64,000 nucleotides of DNA from a candidate division KSB1 bacterium (GCA_034506395.1 JAPDPQ010000029.1:1-64000), one strand, 5' to 3'; positions 15,682 to 24,984 are shown, counted from the first letter of the stretch. Made by a program: numbers and translations. Notes: generated by a model not told the origin, from the letters alone.

Positions 15682-16143
15682 ATGTTAAAAGTCGGAGATA
15701 AAGCGCCTGATTTCACGTTGAAATCAGATAAAGACGAAGATGTAAAATTATCAGATTATCTTGGTAAAGCGGAAATTGTTTTATACTTTTATCCGAAAGA
15801 TAATACGCCAGGCTGCACCAAAGAAGCCTGTTCGTTCCGAGATAATATTCAACCTATCCGAGCAAAGAACGCCGTGGTGCTAGGCATCAGTCCTGATAGC
15901 GTGAAATCGCATCAAAGCTTCGTGAAAAAGCAGAACTTGAATTTCACCTTGCTCAGCGATCCCGATAATAAAGTGGCTCAAGCGTATGGCGCCTGGGGCG
16001 AAAAGAGCATGTACGGCAAAAAATACATGGGGATCCTGCGAACCACATTTGTGATCGGCAAAGATGGCAGGATCAAGCATGTGTTTGAAAAGGTGAAGCC
16101 GGAAGGACATGCGGAAGAAGTGCTTCAAGTGTTGGGCAATTAG
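15682..16143 (+). CDS. bcp: Peroxiredoxin Bcp/PrxQ
   Basis: A 153-residue thioredoxin-dependent peroxidase. The motif 'FYPKDNTPGCTKEACSF' gives peroxidatic Cys45 and resolving Cys50, the five-residue spacing typical of Bcp/PrxQ. GAGGAGAATAAAAC lies before ATG 15682. The glutaredoxin and ferredoxin:thioredoxin reductase genes that follow may supply its reducing power; this link is inferred from order. Confidence 0.95.
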   Translation: MLKVGDKAPDFTLKSDKDEDVKLSDYLGKAEIVLYFYPKDNTPGCTKEACSFRDNIQPIRAKNAVVLGISPDSVKSHQSFVKKQNLNFTLLSDPDNKVAQAYGAWGEKSMYGKKYMGILRTTFVIGKDGRIKHVFEKVKPEGHAEEVLQVLGN

Positions 16144-16145
16144 GA

Positions 16146-16310
16146 AATGGGTAACTGGGTAATTGGCTTTTCGGGTAACTGAGGGTGATTTGGTAATTGA
16201 GTGGTCGGGTAATTGGATAATTTGTATCTAATTAAATGATCGCCTATTTTCTGATTAATAAAATAGCCTGATTACCAAATTGCCTAGTTCCCCAATTACC
16301 TGACAAAACT
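16146..16310. repeat. GGTAATTGGGTAACTGGG repeat block
   Basis: The gap between bcp and the glutaredoxin gene is a run of GGTAATTGG/GGTAACTGG variants (16150-16218) facing the inverse CCAATTACC (16291-16302). The same words occur at 390-408 and 10324-10350. It can fold into one long imperfect hairpin. Confidence 0.5.
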
Positions 16311-16330
16311 AATAGCAAAGGAGATAACGA

Positions 16331-16600
16331 ATGTTTGAATATGAAGTAAAAAATAGAATACCGATACTGATGGCAATCAGCACCTGTCCCCGATGTCAGC
16401 GGATGAAGAAATTTTTGGAAATGAATGGTATCAAGGCGAAAATTGTGGATATTGATTTATTGCCGATTGAAGAAAAAAAAGCCAATATGAGATTTCTCCA
16501 GCCGATTAACCCTCGACTTTCATTCCCGACATTGATCGTGGGAGATTTGGCAGTGATCGGAGAAGACTATGAAGGCGCCAAGGAGGTGCTCGGCTTATGA
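16331..16600 (+). CDS. Glutaredoxin-like thiol-disulfide protein
   Basis: An 89-residue thioredoxin-fold protein with active site 'STCPRCQRMKKFL' (Cys19, Cys22) and a cis-Pro in 'RLSFPTLIVGD'. AGGAGATAACG precedes ATG 16331. Its last four bases overlap the start of the ferredoxin:thioredoxin reductase gene (ATGA), so the two proteins are co-translated. The pairing suggests that ferredoxin-derived electrons reach this protein through that reductase, and then a peroxidase such as Bcp. Confidence 0.88.
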   Translation: MFEYEVKNRIPILMAISTCPRCQRMKKFLEMNGIKAKIVDIDLLPIEEKKANMRFLQPINPRLSFPTLIVGDLAVIGEDYEGAKEVLGL

Positions 16601-16932
16601 CCGTGGAGCAATATCATGAGGTCTTGAAAAAATTTGCCCCCAAGCAGGGGCTGATTTTAAATAACGATTGGGATATCGTTCGGCCATTGTTGGAGGGGCT
16701 ATTAAAAAATGGCGAGCGCTATGGTTATCGCTCCTGTCCCTGTCGGCCAGCAGCGGGCGTGTTGGAGAAAGATCGGGACATCGTTTGCCCTTGCGTCTAT
16801 GCCAAGCCCGATATTGCGGAATATGGCGCTTGCTACTGCTGGCTGTACGTGTCCGAGGACTGGAATGCGGGTAAAATTCCGCACGTCCAGGTGCCAGAGC
16901 GACGGCCTGTGGAGAAGATTTTGGATTTTTGA
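16597..16932 (+). CDS. Ferredoxin:thioredoxin reductase, catalytic subunit
   Basis: Converts ferredoxin electrons to dithiol reducing power using a 4Fe-4S cluster next to a redox disulfide. The 111-residue protein has three cysteine pairs: Cys47-Pro-Cys49, Cys64-Pro-Cys66 and Cys79-Tyr-Cys81. The spacers are 14 and 12 residues, against 16 and 8 in the chloroplast/cyanobacterial enzyme, and the last pair is CYC not CHC. No variable (alpha) subunit gene is nearby, as in non-photosynthetic organisms. It overlaps the glutaredoxin gene, its probable substrate. Confidence 0.9.
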   Translation: MTVEQYHEVLKKFAPKQGLILNNDWDIVRPLLEGLLKNGERYGYRSCPCRPAAGVLEKDRDIVCPCVYAKPDIAEYGACYCWLYVSEDWNAGKIPHVQVPERRPVEKILDF

Positions 16933-17038
16933 TTTTTCTGCTAATGGGGCAAATAGATATTGTTAGGCCAAATACCCATCAATAATTCCCCGTTAATTAA
17001 AACTCAATATCATTGGCAAAGGGACTCATTTTGCGCTA

Positions 17039-17356
17039 ATGGACATTGTAAGCTCTGTAAATTATATTCCAATTCGACTCACTGACGAACGATGGCGACA
17101 TATTGTCGAGAACCATAACGATATGGCAGGTTTTTATTATGAAGTGTTAGAGACAGTGGAAAATCCAAAATGGATCTTTAAAGGGGATGAAGATGATCTC
17201 TGGGCAGTGAAGTTAATTTCAGAAAAGAAAGCATTGCTTGTAATATATAAAGAATCAAAAGAACAAAATGATGGTTTTATCATTACAGCATTCCTGACCA
17301 CAAAACTTAACAAGTTATTAAAGAGGAAAATATTATGGCAACAGCAGCAGCAGTGA
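17039..17356 (+). CDS. Putative toxin-like protein paired with DUF2283
   Basis: A 105-residue protein with 'IRLTDERWRHIVENHNDMAGFYYEVLETVENP', a pattern common in small uncharacterised toxin-like proteins next to DUF2283 genes. A central beta region 'LWAVKLISEKKALLVIYKE' resembles RelE/EndoU-like small folds, but I cannot name a domain. Its 3' end, coding a run of five Gln, overlaps the next start by 22 bases. ATG 17039 has no strong ribosome binding site. A toxin role is inferred from the pairing. Confidence 0.6.
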   Translation: MDIVSSVNYIPIRLTDERWRHIVENHNDMAGFYYEVLETVENPKWIFKGDEDDLWAVKLISEKKALLVIYKESKEQNDGFIITAFLTTKLNKLLKRKILWQQQQQ

Positions 17357-17568
17357 AAAATATTTTTCAGGCAGTGCCATATATCAAAAAAATTGGTGCC
17401 AAACACATCTGGTTTGATTTTGATGAAGAAGCAGATGTGCTGTATATTAGCCTGGAGAGACCTCAGAATGCGACCGATACTGACATCTTGGAAGATGGGG
17501 TGTTTCTCAGACTTCGAGGGAAAAAAGTCGTTGGGATAACGATTACCAATTTGAGCAAAAAATTTTGA
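17335..17568 (+). CDS. DUF2283 protein (antitoxin-like)
   Basis: The 77-residue sequence 'FDEEADVLYISLERPQ...TDTDILEDGVFLRLRGKKVVGITITNLSK' is a textbook DUF2283 domain, usually found as the second gene of two-gene units resembling toxin-antitoxin pairs. AAGAGGAAAAT precedes its ATG, inside the upstream gene. Function beyond this association is not known. Confidence 0.85.
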   Translation: MATAAAVKNIFQAVPYIKKIGAKHIWFDFDEEADVLYISLERPQNATDTDILEDGVFLRLRGKKVVGITITNLSKKF

Positions 17569-17729
17569 AGCTTTTTCCTTTTTATTCCAATCAGAATCTA
17601 TATAGCTATCGAATCGGATTTCAACTGTGCGCCAGCAAATATTGATAAATTTACTGCTGAATAAGAGACAAACAATAAATAATAGGTAAAATATCAGCAA
17701 CCTCAAATTCCTAGCCTCGAGGAAAAGGA

Positions 17730-20444
17730 ATGAGAAATAAGGCAATTTCATTTCAGGTTCAGAAAACGGTTCAGATCGGTACAACAAAATTTATTTTGTA
17801 TAGCATCGAAAAACTATCAAAAGAATTAAACAGAATAATCCATCGCCTCCCCTTCTCTATCAAAATCCTGCTCGAATCCTTGCTCCGCCATGAGAACGGG
17901 GTGGAAGTCACCCAAAACGATATCATCAATTTGGCCAGTTGGAAAGCCAAAAATGTCCAGAAAGTCGAAATTCCTTTTATGCCTGCTCGGGTGGTGTTGC
18001 AGGATTTCACGGGTGTGCCCGCCGTCGTTGATCTGGCAGCACTTCGATCGGCCGCTGTTCGATTGGGGGGTGATCCGCAAAAAGTCAATCCACAAATTCC
18101 CGTCGATCTGGTGATCGATCATTCTGTGCAGGTGGATCGCTTCGGGACGAAAACGGCGTTGGCTTTCAATGCGGAAAAGGAGTTCGAACGAAATCGGGAG
18201 CGTTATGAGTTCTTGAAATGGGCCACCCATACCTTCAAAAATTTTCGGGTCGTGCCGCCTGCCACTGGCATTGTGCATCAAGTCAACCTGGAATATCTGG
18301 CTAAGGTAGTGCAACAGCAGAAGGATGAGACTGGGCAAACGGTCTTATTTCCCGATACGCTGGTCGGCACCGATTCGCACACACCGATGATCAACGGCCT
18401 GGGCGTGCTCGGCTGGGGCGTTGGTGGCATCGAGGCAGAGGCGACGATGTTAGGACAACCGTATTATATGCTTATGCCTGAAGTGATCGGCTTCAAGCTC
18501 ACAGGGAAATTGCAACCAGGGGCGACGGCTACGGATCTGGTGCTGACGGTCACGGAGATGCTGCGCAAAAAGGGCGTGGTCGGCAAATTTGTGGAATTTT
18601 ATGGGACAGGCCTGTCCTCGCTGAGCCTGCCTGATCGAGCCACCATCTCCAATATGGCGCCCGAATACGGCGCTACAGTCGGCTATTTCCCTGTTGATGA
18701 TGAAACCTTGCGTTACCTCAGAAATTCGGGACGGCCAGAGGAACTGGCACAAATCGTCGAGTATTATTGCAAAGAACAGGGCTTGTTCCGCACCGATGAG
18801 ACGCCTGATCCTGAATTCACCGACACGGTCGAATTGGATCTGGGCAACGTCGTTCCCAGTGTTTCTGGGCCGAAACGCCCCCAGGATCGGGTGAGTTTAG
18901 AGCGAGTTAAAAAATATTGGTATGAAACCCTGCAAGCGCCAACTGATAAGCGGGGCTTCGCTGTGAAGGAAGAAGATAAAGACAAAATTACCACGCTAAC
19001 CGTAGGGGAACAGACCTTTCCGCTGCGACACGGCTCGGTGGTGATCTCGGCCATCACTTCCTGTACCAACACTTCCAATCCATCGGTGATGATCGGTGCA
19101 GGGCTACTGGCTCGTAATGCCGTCAAGCTGGGGCTGAAAACCAAGCCGTGGGTGAAAACCTCGCTGGCGCCAGGGTCAAAGGTGGTCACTGAATATCTTC
19201 ATGCCACAGGACTGATGCCCTATCTGGAGGCGCTGGGATTTCATCTGGTGGGCTATGGCTGCACCACCTGCATCGGTAATTCAGGCCCGCTACCAGAGCA
19301 TATTTCCAAGGCGATTAATGAAAATAAGCTGGTAACTGTCGCCGTGCTGTCGGGCAATCGCAACTTCGAGGGACGCATCAACCCCGATGTGCAAGCCAGC
19401 TTTTTGATGTCGCCACCATTGGTCGTGGCCTATGCGTTAGCAGGTTCAATCGACGTCGATTTGATGAATGAGCCGATCGGGTATGATCCCAATGGCCAGC
19501 CTGTTTTTTTGAAGGATATTTGGCCAAACGAGGCTGAGGTTCAGCAGTTGATCGATGAATACGTCAAATCCGAGATGTTTCAGCGCCAGTACAGCGATGT
19601 ATTCGATGGCAATGAGACCTGGAATCGGGTGGCGGTTCCCAAAGGCGATGTCTATGAGTGGAATCCAAAGAGCACCTATATTCAGGAGCCGCCGTTCTTC
19701 AAAAACGTTACTGCCGAAATTCCGCCATTGAAAAATATTTTTGGTGCTAGGGTGCTGGCCTGGCTGCCCGATTCGACCACGACGGATCATATTTCGCCTG
19801 CGGGAGCGATCTCGCCAACTTCACCAGCAGGGAAATACCTCATTTCCATCGGGGTTCAACCAAAGGATTTCAATTCTTACGGCAGCCGTAGGGGCAATCA
19901 TGAGGTGATGATGCGAGGCACGCTGGCCAATATTCGGATCAAGAATAAGCTGCTCCCAGGCATAGAGGGCGGCTACACGATTTACCAGCCCACAGGCGAG
20001 CAACTGGCGATGTGGGATGCTGCCGAAAGATATATGAAGGACGGAACTCCATTGCTCATTTTGGCGGGCAAAGAATACGGGTCAGGCTCGTCTCGGGACT
20101 GGGCGGCCAAAGGCGTTTTGTTGCAGGGCGTGAAAGCGGTGATTGCCGAAACCTACGAGCGGATTCATCGATCGAATCTTGTAGGCATGGGCGTGCTGCC
20201 GCTGCAATTCAAACCAGGTCAAAGCGTAGAAAGTCTGGGCCTGACGGGATTCGAGACATTCGATATTATCGGTATTGAAGAAAATCTGAAACCAGGAGCA
20301 GAATTAATTGTAAAGGCGACTTCGAAAGATAACAAAGTCATCGAATTTAGAGTCGATTGCCGATTGGATACGCCAGTGGAGTTGGAATATTATCGGCATG
20401 GGGGGATTTTGAATGCGGTGCTGAGGAAGAATCTATTGAATTAA
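17730..20444 (+). CDS. acnA: Aconitate hydratase (AcnA/IRP1 type)
   Basis: Interconverts citrate and isocitrate in the TCA cycle. The 904-residue length is that of the AcnA family. The three cluster ligands are Cys445 in '[11 protein letters not shown]' and Cys511 and Cys514 in '[12 protein letters not shown]', with the same 66-residue and 3-residue spacing as E. coli AcnA. The substrate loop '[16 protein letters not shown]' is in the C-terminal domain. GAGGAAAAGG precedes ATG 17730. With KorAB it gives part of an oxidative or reductive TCA route. Its 4Fe-4S cluster is sensitive to superoxide, which fits the neighbouring defence genes. Confidence 0.96.
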   Translation: MRNKAISFQVQKTVQIGTTKFILYSIEKLSKELNRIIHRLPFSIKILLESLLRHENGVEVTQNDIINLASWKAKNVQKVEIPFMPARVVLQDFTGVPAVVDLAALRSAAVRLGGDPQKVNPQIPVDLVIDHSVQVDRFGTKTALAFNAEKEFERNRERYEFLKWATHTFKNFRVVPPATGIVHQVNLEYLAKVVQQQKDETGQTVLFPDTLVGTDSHTPMINGLGVLGWGVGGIEAEATMLGQPYYMLMPEVIGFKLTGKLQPGATATDLVLTVTEMLRKKGVVGKFVEFYGTGLSSLSLPDRATISNMAPEYGATVGYFPVDDETLRYLRNSGRPEELAQIVEYYCKEQGLFRTDETPDPEFTDTVELDLGNVVPSVSGPKRPQDRVSLERVKKYWYETLQAPTDKRGFAVKEEDKDKITTLTVGEQTFPLRHGSVVISAITSCTNTSNPSVMIGAGLLARNAVKLGLKTKPWVKTSLAPGSKVVTEYLHATGLMPYLEALGFHLVGYGCTTCIGNSGPLPEHISKAINENKLVTVAVLSGNRNFEGRINPDVQASFLMSPPLVVAYALAGSIDVDLMNEPIGYDPNGQPVFLKDIWPNEAEVQQLIDEYVKSEMFQRQYSDVFDGNETWNRVAVPKGDVYEWNPKSTYIQEPPFFKNVTAEIPPLKNIFGARVLAWLPDSTTTDHISPAGAISPTSPAGKYLISIGVQPKDFNSYGSRRGNHEVMMRGTLANIRIKNKLLPGIEGGYTIYQPTGEQLAMWDAAERYMKDGTPLLILAGKEYGSGSSRDWAAKGVLLQGVKAVIAETYERIHRSNLVGMGVLPLQFKPGQSVESLGLTGFETFDIIGIEENLKPGAELIVKATSKDNKVIEFRVDCRLDTPVELEYYRHGGILNAVLRKNLLN

Positions 20445-20514
20445 ATAAATGCCTAAATTTGCATAATATAAAAACGAACACATTTTCCAAACAAAATATA
20501 ATAGGAGAAACCAA

Positions 20515-21036
20515 ATGTCAAACCAAACCACCGCTGTCAAAGCTCTGAAAACCGCCATCGAAATAGAGGATCAGGGGCTATTGAATTTTTTGAAATTTGC
20601 CCGCCAGACCAAAGATACCACGGGCAAGAACATGTTCATACGATTGGCCATGGATGAACATGAGCATCGCCGCATCATCGAGAAACAGTTGGCCAATTTG
20701 ATGGAGGGCAAGCCACTGCTCAAGATCGAAATTCCCAAATCCGAGATTGAACAGGTGGCGCCGACGATTCGAGAGAAACAGCAGAAAACCCGAGGCGAAT
20801 CGGGCCTGCTGGAGATCGATGCGTTGAACACGGCGCTCGATTTAGAGCGAAAAGCAGCTAAATTTTTCAGGGATCAGGCCAATTTAGTGGACGATCCTGA
20901 AGCCAAATCCATGTTTATCCGATTGGCTGAGTGGGAGGACGCCCATTTCGACATCATTCAGGCGGAATTGGATTCAATTCAGGGCACGGGGTTCTGGTTT
21001 GGGATTCCTGAGTTTCAGATGGACGGGAAGTTTTGA
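20515..21036 (+). CDS. Rubrerythrin-like ferritin-fold protein (first of three)
   Basis: A 173-residue four-helix di-iron type protein with no rubredoxin tail. Two helix pairs each carry an Exx(H) pattern: 'AIEIEDQGLLNFLKFA' with 'AMDEHEHRRIIEKQ', then 'ALDLERKAAKFFRDQA' with 'LAEWEDAHFDIIQAE'. The C-terminal 'GTGFWFGIPEF' resembles tails of other members here. Rubrerythrin-type proteins reduce peroxide with electrons from rubredoxin or related carriers. ATAGGAG precedes ATG 20515. The stop codon overlaps the first copy of a GATCAGT tandem repeat. Confidence 0.85.
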   Translation: MSNQTTAVKALKTAIEIEDQGLLNFLKFARQTKDTTGKNMFIRLAMDEHEHRRIIEKQLANLMEGKPLLKIEIPKSEIEQVAPTIREKQQKTRGESGLLEIDALNTALDLERKAAKFFRDQANLVDDPEAKSMFIRLAEWEDAHFDIIQAELDSIQGTGFWFGIPEFQMDGKF

Positions 21037-21118
21037 TCAGTGATCAGTGATCAGTGATCAGTGATCAGTGATCAGTAATCAGTGATCAGTAATCAGTGAT
21101 CAGTAATCAGTGATCAGT
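21035..21118. repeat. GATCAGT heptamer tandem array (12 copies)
   Basis: Exactly 84 bases made of twelve 7-bp units, GATCAGT with three AATCAGT variants. It begins inside the stop codon of the preceding gene. Since 7 is not a multiple of 3 and GATC is included, it is also a run of Dam-type sites. A looser version is near 11628-11662. Confidence 0.9.
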
Positions 21119-21251
21119 CGGCGGTCTTCAAAGGGCAGTCGGTTGTTTTTGATAGCGAACTGGCTGGAAGAGGATGTTGTCTAAAATTGAAGCGAATAAT
21201 TTGACATAGCCATATCATAAAATTTAGACATTTGCAAAAATGCAAAAACCC

Positions 21252-21334
21252 GCTATTCTGAGCGGAGTGAGGGATCTCTTTATTTGAGGGTGAACTGGTT
21301 TAATAGATAGCTTTCTCGCTTCGATCGAAGTGAC
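21252..21334. repeat. Degenerate GTCATTCCGAGC palindrome
   Basis: CTATTCTGAGCGGAGTGAGG...CTCGCTTCGATCGAAGTGAC is a decayed member of the GGAATGAC family in the 382-base gap between two rubrerythrin-like genes. The rest of that gap shows no coding signal. Confidence 0.5.
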
Positions 21335-21418
21335 GCAATATTTTTTGATGAATTTTTCTCATCTACCAAGCTAGCGTCAGCATGAACGTATCAATGATAA
21401 TTTAGTTCGGAGGAAAGC

Positions 21419-21916
21419 ATGGCAGGAAAAAATGTGGGCTTGATGGAAGCAATTCAAATTGCAATGGACGCCGAGGCAAAGGCCAATAAATTCTATGCAG
21501 AATCCGCCCAAAAAGTCACAAGTGAACAAGGCAGAAATTTGCTTAAACAATTAGCTGACTTTGAGCGGAATCATTACAACAAGCTGAATGAGCTAAAAAT
21601 TTCTTTGGAAAAAGAGGGCAAATTCATCAAGTATGAAGGCACGCAATTTAAGCCGTTTCAAATAGAGGCAGCACCTGAAGCGGCGCGAACGCCCGAAGCT
21701 CATAAAGAAGATGTGCTCGATATCCTGGCGATGGCCATCGATGCTGAATCCAAAGCGCACCAGCACTATAAGCGAATGGCGGGGGAAACAAAAGATAAAG
21801 ATGGTAAGGCGATGTTCGAAAAACTGGCCGAAGAAGAGACCATGCACCGCCGCATTCTGAGCGACGAATATTATCAAATCGCCAATAGCGGTGGCTTATG
21901 GGTTTGGGGAGAATGA
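21419..21916 (+). CDS. Rubrerythrin-like ferritin-fold protein (second of three)
   Basis: A 165-residue protein with two di-iron helix pairs: 'AMDAEAKANKFYAESA' with 'LADFERNHYNKLNE', and 'AIDAESKAHQHYKRMA' with 'LAEEETMHRRILSDE'. The tail 'GGLWVWGE' is shared in style with its neighbours. TTCGGAGGAAAG lies just before ATG 21419. There is no rubredoxin domain, so the separate rubredoxin at 11399 or another donor would be needed for peroxidase activity. Confidence 0.88.
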   Translation: MAGKNVGLMEAIQIAMDAEAKANKFYAESAQKVTSEQGRNLLKQLADFERNHYNKLNELKISLEKEGKFIKYEGTQFKPFQIEAAPEAARTPEAHKEDVLDILAMAIDAESKAHQHYKRMAGETKDKDGKAMFEKLAEEETMHRRILSDEYYQIANSGGLWVWGE

Positions 21917-22022
21917 TTTTGATTGCTGGTTTCGGATTTCGGAATTAGGTTTTTGAATACCAAATCCCAAAATACAAATCCCAAATAAATTTCAATTTTC
22001 AAATGATGAGCGGACCTTTAAA

Positions 22023-22110
22023 ACCGCTAATTGCGCTAATTGTCCGAATGACGCTAATACGCCATCTGGCAGCTAATATCAGTTAGCCCAAATTAGCGAA
22101 ATGAGTGGTG
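22023..22110. repeat. ACCGCTAATTGCGC palindrome
   Basis: ACCGCTAATTGCGCTAATT faces AATTAGCGAAATGAGTGGT; a member of the GACCGCTAATTT family with both arms. It fills part of the 344-base gap before the third rubrerythrin gene; AT-rich AAATTT repeats make up the rest. Confidence 0.5.
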
Positions 22111-22260
22111 AGGACTCTTTGATTGTGAACCTTTAAAAGGTGGAGGATTTTTCGATTTGAACATTGGAAATTGAATTTTGGAAATTATTTGGATTTTGAA
22201 ATTTGGGGTTTAGAATTTTCAAGGGATCTTAAACCATAACAATTGTCGCAGGAGAAAATC

Positions 22261-22719
22261 ATGTCCTTAACCGTAGAGCAGGCGCTGAAGGTCGCCATCG
22301 ATGCGGAAATTCAGGCCTATAATCTTTATACCAGCGCTGCCCAAAAGATCAGTGGGGCTGGCACCAAAACCATGTTGACGGAATTGGCGCAGCAGGAGCT
22401 GGGGCATCGGAGAAAATTGGAGCATGTATTGGCGAAAAAAGACTACAGTGTGTTAGGCAAATCGGTCCCGAAAGAGAGCCGAGGAATTGCCGAGTTTTTG
22501 GCCGATACCGAGGAATTGCCAGCCAATGCCACCACGCAGCAAGTAATGATCTTCGCCATCAAAAAGGAAGAGCGGGCGTTCAATTTTTACACCACGCTGA
22601 AAGATCAATTTTTGGGCACAGAGCTGGAAAATTTGTTCAGTGGTCTGGCAGCGGAAGAACAGGGCCATAAGGTCAAATTGGAAGAAGATTACGAAGAGCA
22701 TTTCATGCAGTGGAATTGA
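22261..22719 (+). CDS. Rubrerythrin-like ferritin-fold protein (third of three)
   Basis: A 152-residue protein, again with two helix pairs: 'AIDAEIQAYNLYTSAA' with 'LAQQELGHRRKLEHV', and 'AIKKEERAFNFYTTLK' with 'LAAEEQGHKVKLEEDYEEH'. GCAGGAGAAAATC precedes ATG 22261. It runs straight into the prenyltransferase gene, with which it is probably co-transcribed. Probably a peroxide-reducing or iron-handling protein; exact activity unknown. Confidence 0.88.
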   Translation: MSLTVEQALKVAIDAEIQAYNLYTSAAQKISGAGTKTMLTELAQQELGHRRKLEHVLAKKDYSVLGKSVPKESRGIAEFLADTEELPANATTQQVMIFAIKKEERAFNFYTTLKDQFLGTELENLFSGLAAEEQGHKVKLEEDYEEHFMQWN

Positions 22720-22730
22720 AAGGGGGCAAC

Positions 22731-23774
22731 TTGAAATCGATCGCCATATGGTGGCAGGCGTTCCGCTTTCATTTTGTGCCGCCTAGCTTTATGCCAGCCA
22801 TCCTGGGAAGCGTGCTGGCCTGGGCACTGACAGGTCAATTCTATTTCTGGTATTTTCTTATCGCTGTCATCGGCGTGACGATCAACCACATCGCTTTGAA
22901 CATGACCGATGACTATTTCGATTACAAGCACTCGGTGGATCGGGCCAAAGATCGGGAGAAGAATCCCTACTCCGGCGGCAGCGGGACGCTCACCTCGGGG
23001 CTGATCCAACCGAGAACCATGTATCTGGTCTTGATGGCAGGCTATGTGATTACCATCCTGCTTGGTCTGTATTTGACAGCGCTGCGAGGCTGGTGGGTGT
23101 TCATTATCGGCGCTTTTGGAATGGGTTGCGCCTATTTTTACACGGCCCCGCCTATTCGGTACGGTTATCATGGCTTTGGCGAGCTCTCCCAATTGATCAA
23201 TTTCAGCCTGACCATCGGCTTGGGTGCTTACTACGTTCAGGCGCAAGCCTTTTCCAGCGAAGCTGCTTGGGCTCTGCTGCCACTGGGCTTCATGATGTTT
23301 TCGATGATCACCATCAATGAAATCCCTGATGAAGCCGACGATCGGGCAGGCGGAAAAAATAATCTGGTGGTCATTTTTGGCAAAAAGACAGCGGTCTGGT
23401 TGTATGGCCTTAGCATGGTGATCGCCTATCTTATCGTGCTGGTCACGCCGCTGCTGAAGCTCACCAACCCCTGGATGCTTTTGAGCCTGGCGACGCTGCC
23501 GTGGTTCATCAAAGCGTTTTCGATTTTGTATCGGCATTATCAGGATGCCCTGCAGATGTCGCCTGCTAACATGCTGACCATTCGCATCCATAACGTGACG
23601 GGCTTGCTGCTAATCGCCGCTTATGTGATTCAGGGCTTGAGAAATGGACTGCCATTTCGCTCGATACTCTTGGCGCTGATTGTTTTGGTCGTATTATATT
23701 TGCCCGTGGTTTTGACAGTTTTTATTCCGATCATTCCAGTGAAGCCTGGTGAGAAATATGTCAAGAGGAGTTAA
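22731..23774 (+). CDS. UbiA-family prenyltransferase (MenA-like)
   Basis: An integral membrane prenyltransferase of about 347 residues and eight or nine helices. The first Asp-rich motif is 'NMTDDYFDYKHSVDRA' and the second 'NEIPDEADDRAGGKNNL'. The order and the 'YFYTAPPIRYGYHGFGEL' loop resemble MenA (1,4-dihydroxy-2-naphthoate prenyltransferase), so menaquinone synthesis is likely but not certain. The start is TTG 22731, with AAAGGGGG just upstream; GTG 22710, overlapping the preceding gene, is the alternative. The 3' end (23712-23759) is duplicated at 25771. Confidence 0.85.
   Translation: MKSIAIWWQAFRFHFVPPSFMPAILGSVLAWALTGQFYFWYFLIAVIGVTINHIALNMTDDYFDYKHSVDRAKDREKNPYSGGSGTLTSGLIQPRTMYLVLMAGYVITILLGLYLTALRGWWVFIIGAFGMGCAYFYTAPPIRYGYHGFGELSQLINFSLTIGLGAYYVQAQAFSSEAAWALLPLGFMMFSMITINEIPDEADDRAGGKNNLVVIFGKKTAVWLYGLSMVIAYLIVLVTPLLKLTNPWMLLSLATLPWFIKAFSILYRHYQDALQMSPANMLTIRIHNVTGLLLIAAYVIQGLRNGLPFRSILLALIVLVVLYLPVVLTVFIPIIPVKPGEKYVKRS
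23712..23759 (+). repeat. 48-bp direct repeat, left copy (inside ubiA-family 3' end)
   Basis: Begins TTGACAGTTTTTATTCCGAT and ends GGTGAGAAATAT. It matches 25771-25818 at 47 of 48 positions, the only change being G to C. The left copy is coding sequence for the prenyltransferase C-terminus. Confidence 0.92.
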
Positions 23775-23973
23775 CGACATTCGATTGCAATATCTCCACC
23801 CAATGATAGATGTTCAGTGAAATTTCTGTTACCCCAGAAATGATTGACTTGACCTGTATCGACCCAATATGGTGACTATGTTTATTTTGAATATTTCATG
23901 CAAACCAGTTGGTATATCAGACAGGTGGAATTATTTTGTTTGAGCACTGGCAAGAAATCATCGACTGAAGCAT

Positions 23974-24963
23974 ATGAAGACTAAGATGGACTGCAATTCG
24001 TGGCTCCTGGCATTAGGCTTGATAATTGCCATCAACACGACAACACCTCTGGTGGATCCATTCAGTAATAGTGGTGCCGATGCGATGCTTGAGAGTTCGA
24101 ACAGCTTGTCGACCATGCGGTCATTTCACCAGGATTCAATGCGATCAGGATCAATGGCGCTGCCAGACAGGACGCTTTCAGGAATTGATTCATCAGAGGA
24201 GGTATCCCCTTGTTCAAAAGCGGCGCTGATTGCAAGTGTTGCTGGCTTCAATTACTGGTATTATAAACGACTCAAGCCCGTTTGGTGGGACGGCGATGGA
24301 GCTCATTTTCATTTTATTAATGACTGGTACAGAAATTATGCTCTGGAACAGGATAAATTCAGCCATTTTTTTGCTGCTCAGTTTATGGCCCGTCAATGGG
24401 CGACCATTTGTGAAAACCTGGGCTGGCCGACGGAGCGGGCTTATTTCTGGGGTGCGATCTGTGCGTTAACGACTGAAACGGGAACTGAGGTCTTAGATGG
24501 TTTCACCCGTCGTTTTGGATTCAGCTTTCCCGATTATCTGGCTGATATTGGCGGGGCATTTTTTCCTTACTTTCAGCAAAAATACCCAGCTTTGCAACAC
24601 ATAAAAATGAAAATGAGCTATCGAGCATCTCCGTTTTATCTCGGTGGAGGAACCGATCTTTTTGAAGATTATGATGGCATGACTTTCTGGTGGAGCTTTA
24701 ATATTCGTCAGCTTCTGCCTGTTCGAATAAAAAAATATTACCCCTATTTTCTTTGGGTGGCTGTTGGATATGGAGTTGATAGGGTATGGATTGGACCCCA
24801 TCGTACTCGACAACTCTACCTTGCACTTGATTATAATTTCAGCAATGCTCGGATAAGAAATCGATTGATTAGGTATCTGTTGAATTTATTGGATCTGGTT
24901 CATCTCGGTGCTCCTACCCTGCAATTATATCCTTTTTTCAAAAATTATGGTTATTTCTACTAA
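23974..24963 (+). CDS. DUF2279-like envelope protein
   Basis: A 329-residue protein. The N-terminus has a hydrophobic signal-like stretch (about 9-23) and a Ser-rich spacer. The core 'YALEQDKFSHFFAAQFMARQW' followed by 'AYFWGAICALTTETGTEVLDGF' is the DUF2279 pattern (predicted periplasmic or membrane protein), and the C-terminal third is aromatic and strand-rich. Function is unknown. The start has no clear ribosome binding site. The gene lies within the 2-kb segment bounded by the 48-bp repeats. Confidence 0.7.
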   Translation: MKTKMDCNSWLLALGLIIAINTTTPLVDPFSNSGADAMLESSNSLSTMRSFHQDSMRSGSMALPDRTLSGIDSSEEVSPCSKAALIASVAGFNYWYYKRLKPVWWDGDGAHFHFINDWYRNYALEQDKFSHFFAAQFMARQWATICENLGWPTERAYFWGAICALTTETGTEVLDGFTRRFGFSFPDYLADIGGAFFPYFQQKYPALQHIKMKMSYRASPFYLGGGTDLFEDYDGMTFWWSFNIRQLLPVRIKKYYPYFLWVAVGYGVDRVWIGPHRTRQLYLALDYNFSNARIRNRLIRYLLNLLDLVHLGAPTLQLYPFFKNYGYFY

Positions 24964-24984
24964 TTGTTAGAGAGGAGGATGGTC

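Noticed and set aside
21035-21118. CRISPR array
   Set aside because: The unit is 7 bp with no spacers and there are no cas genes; it is a simple tandem repeat.
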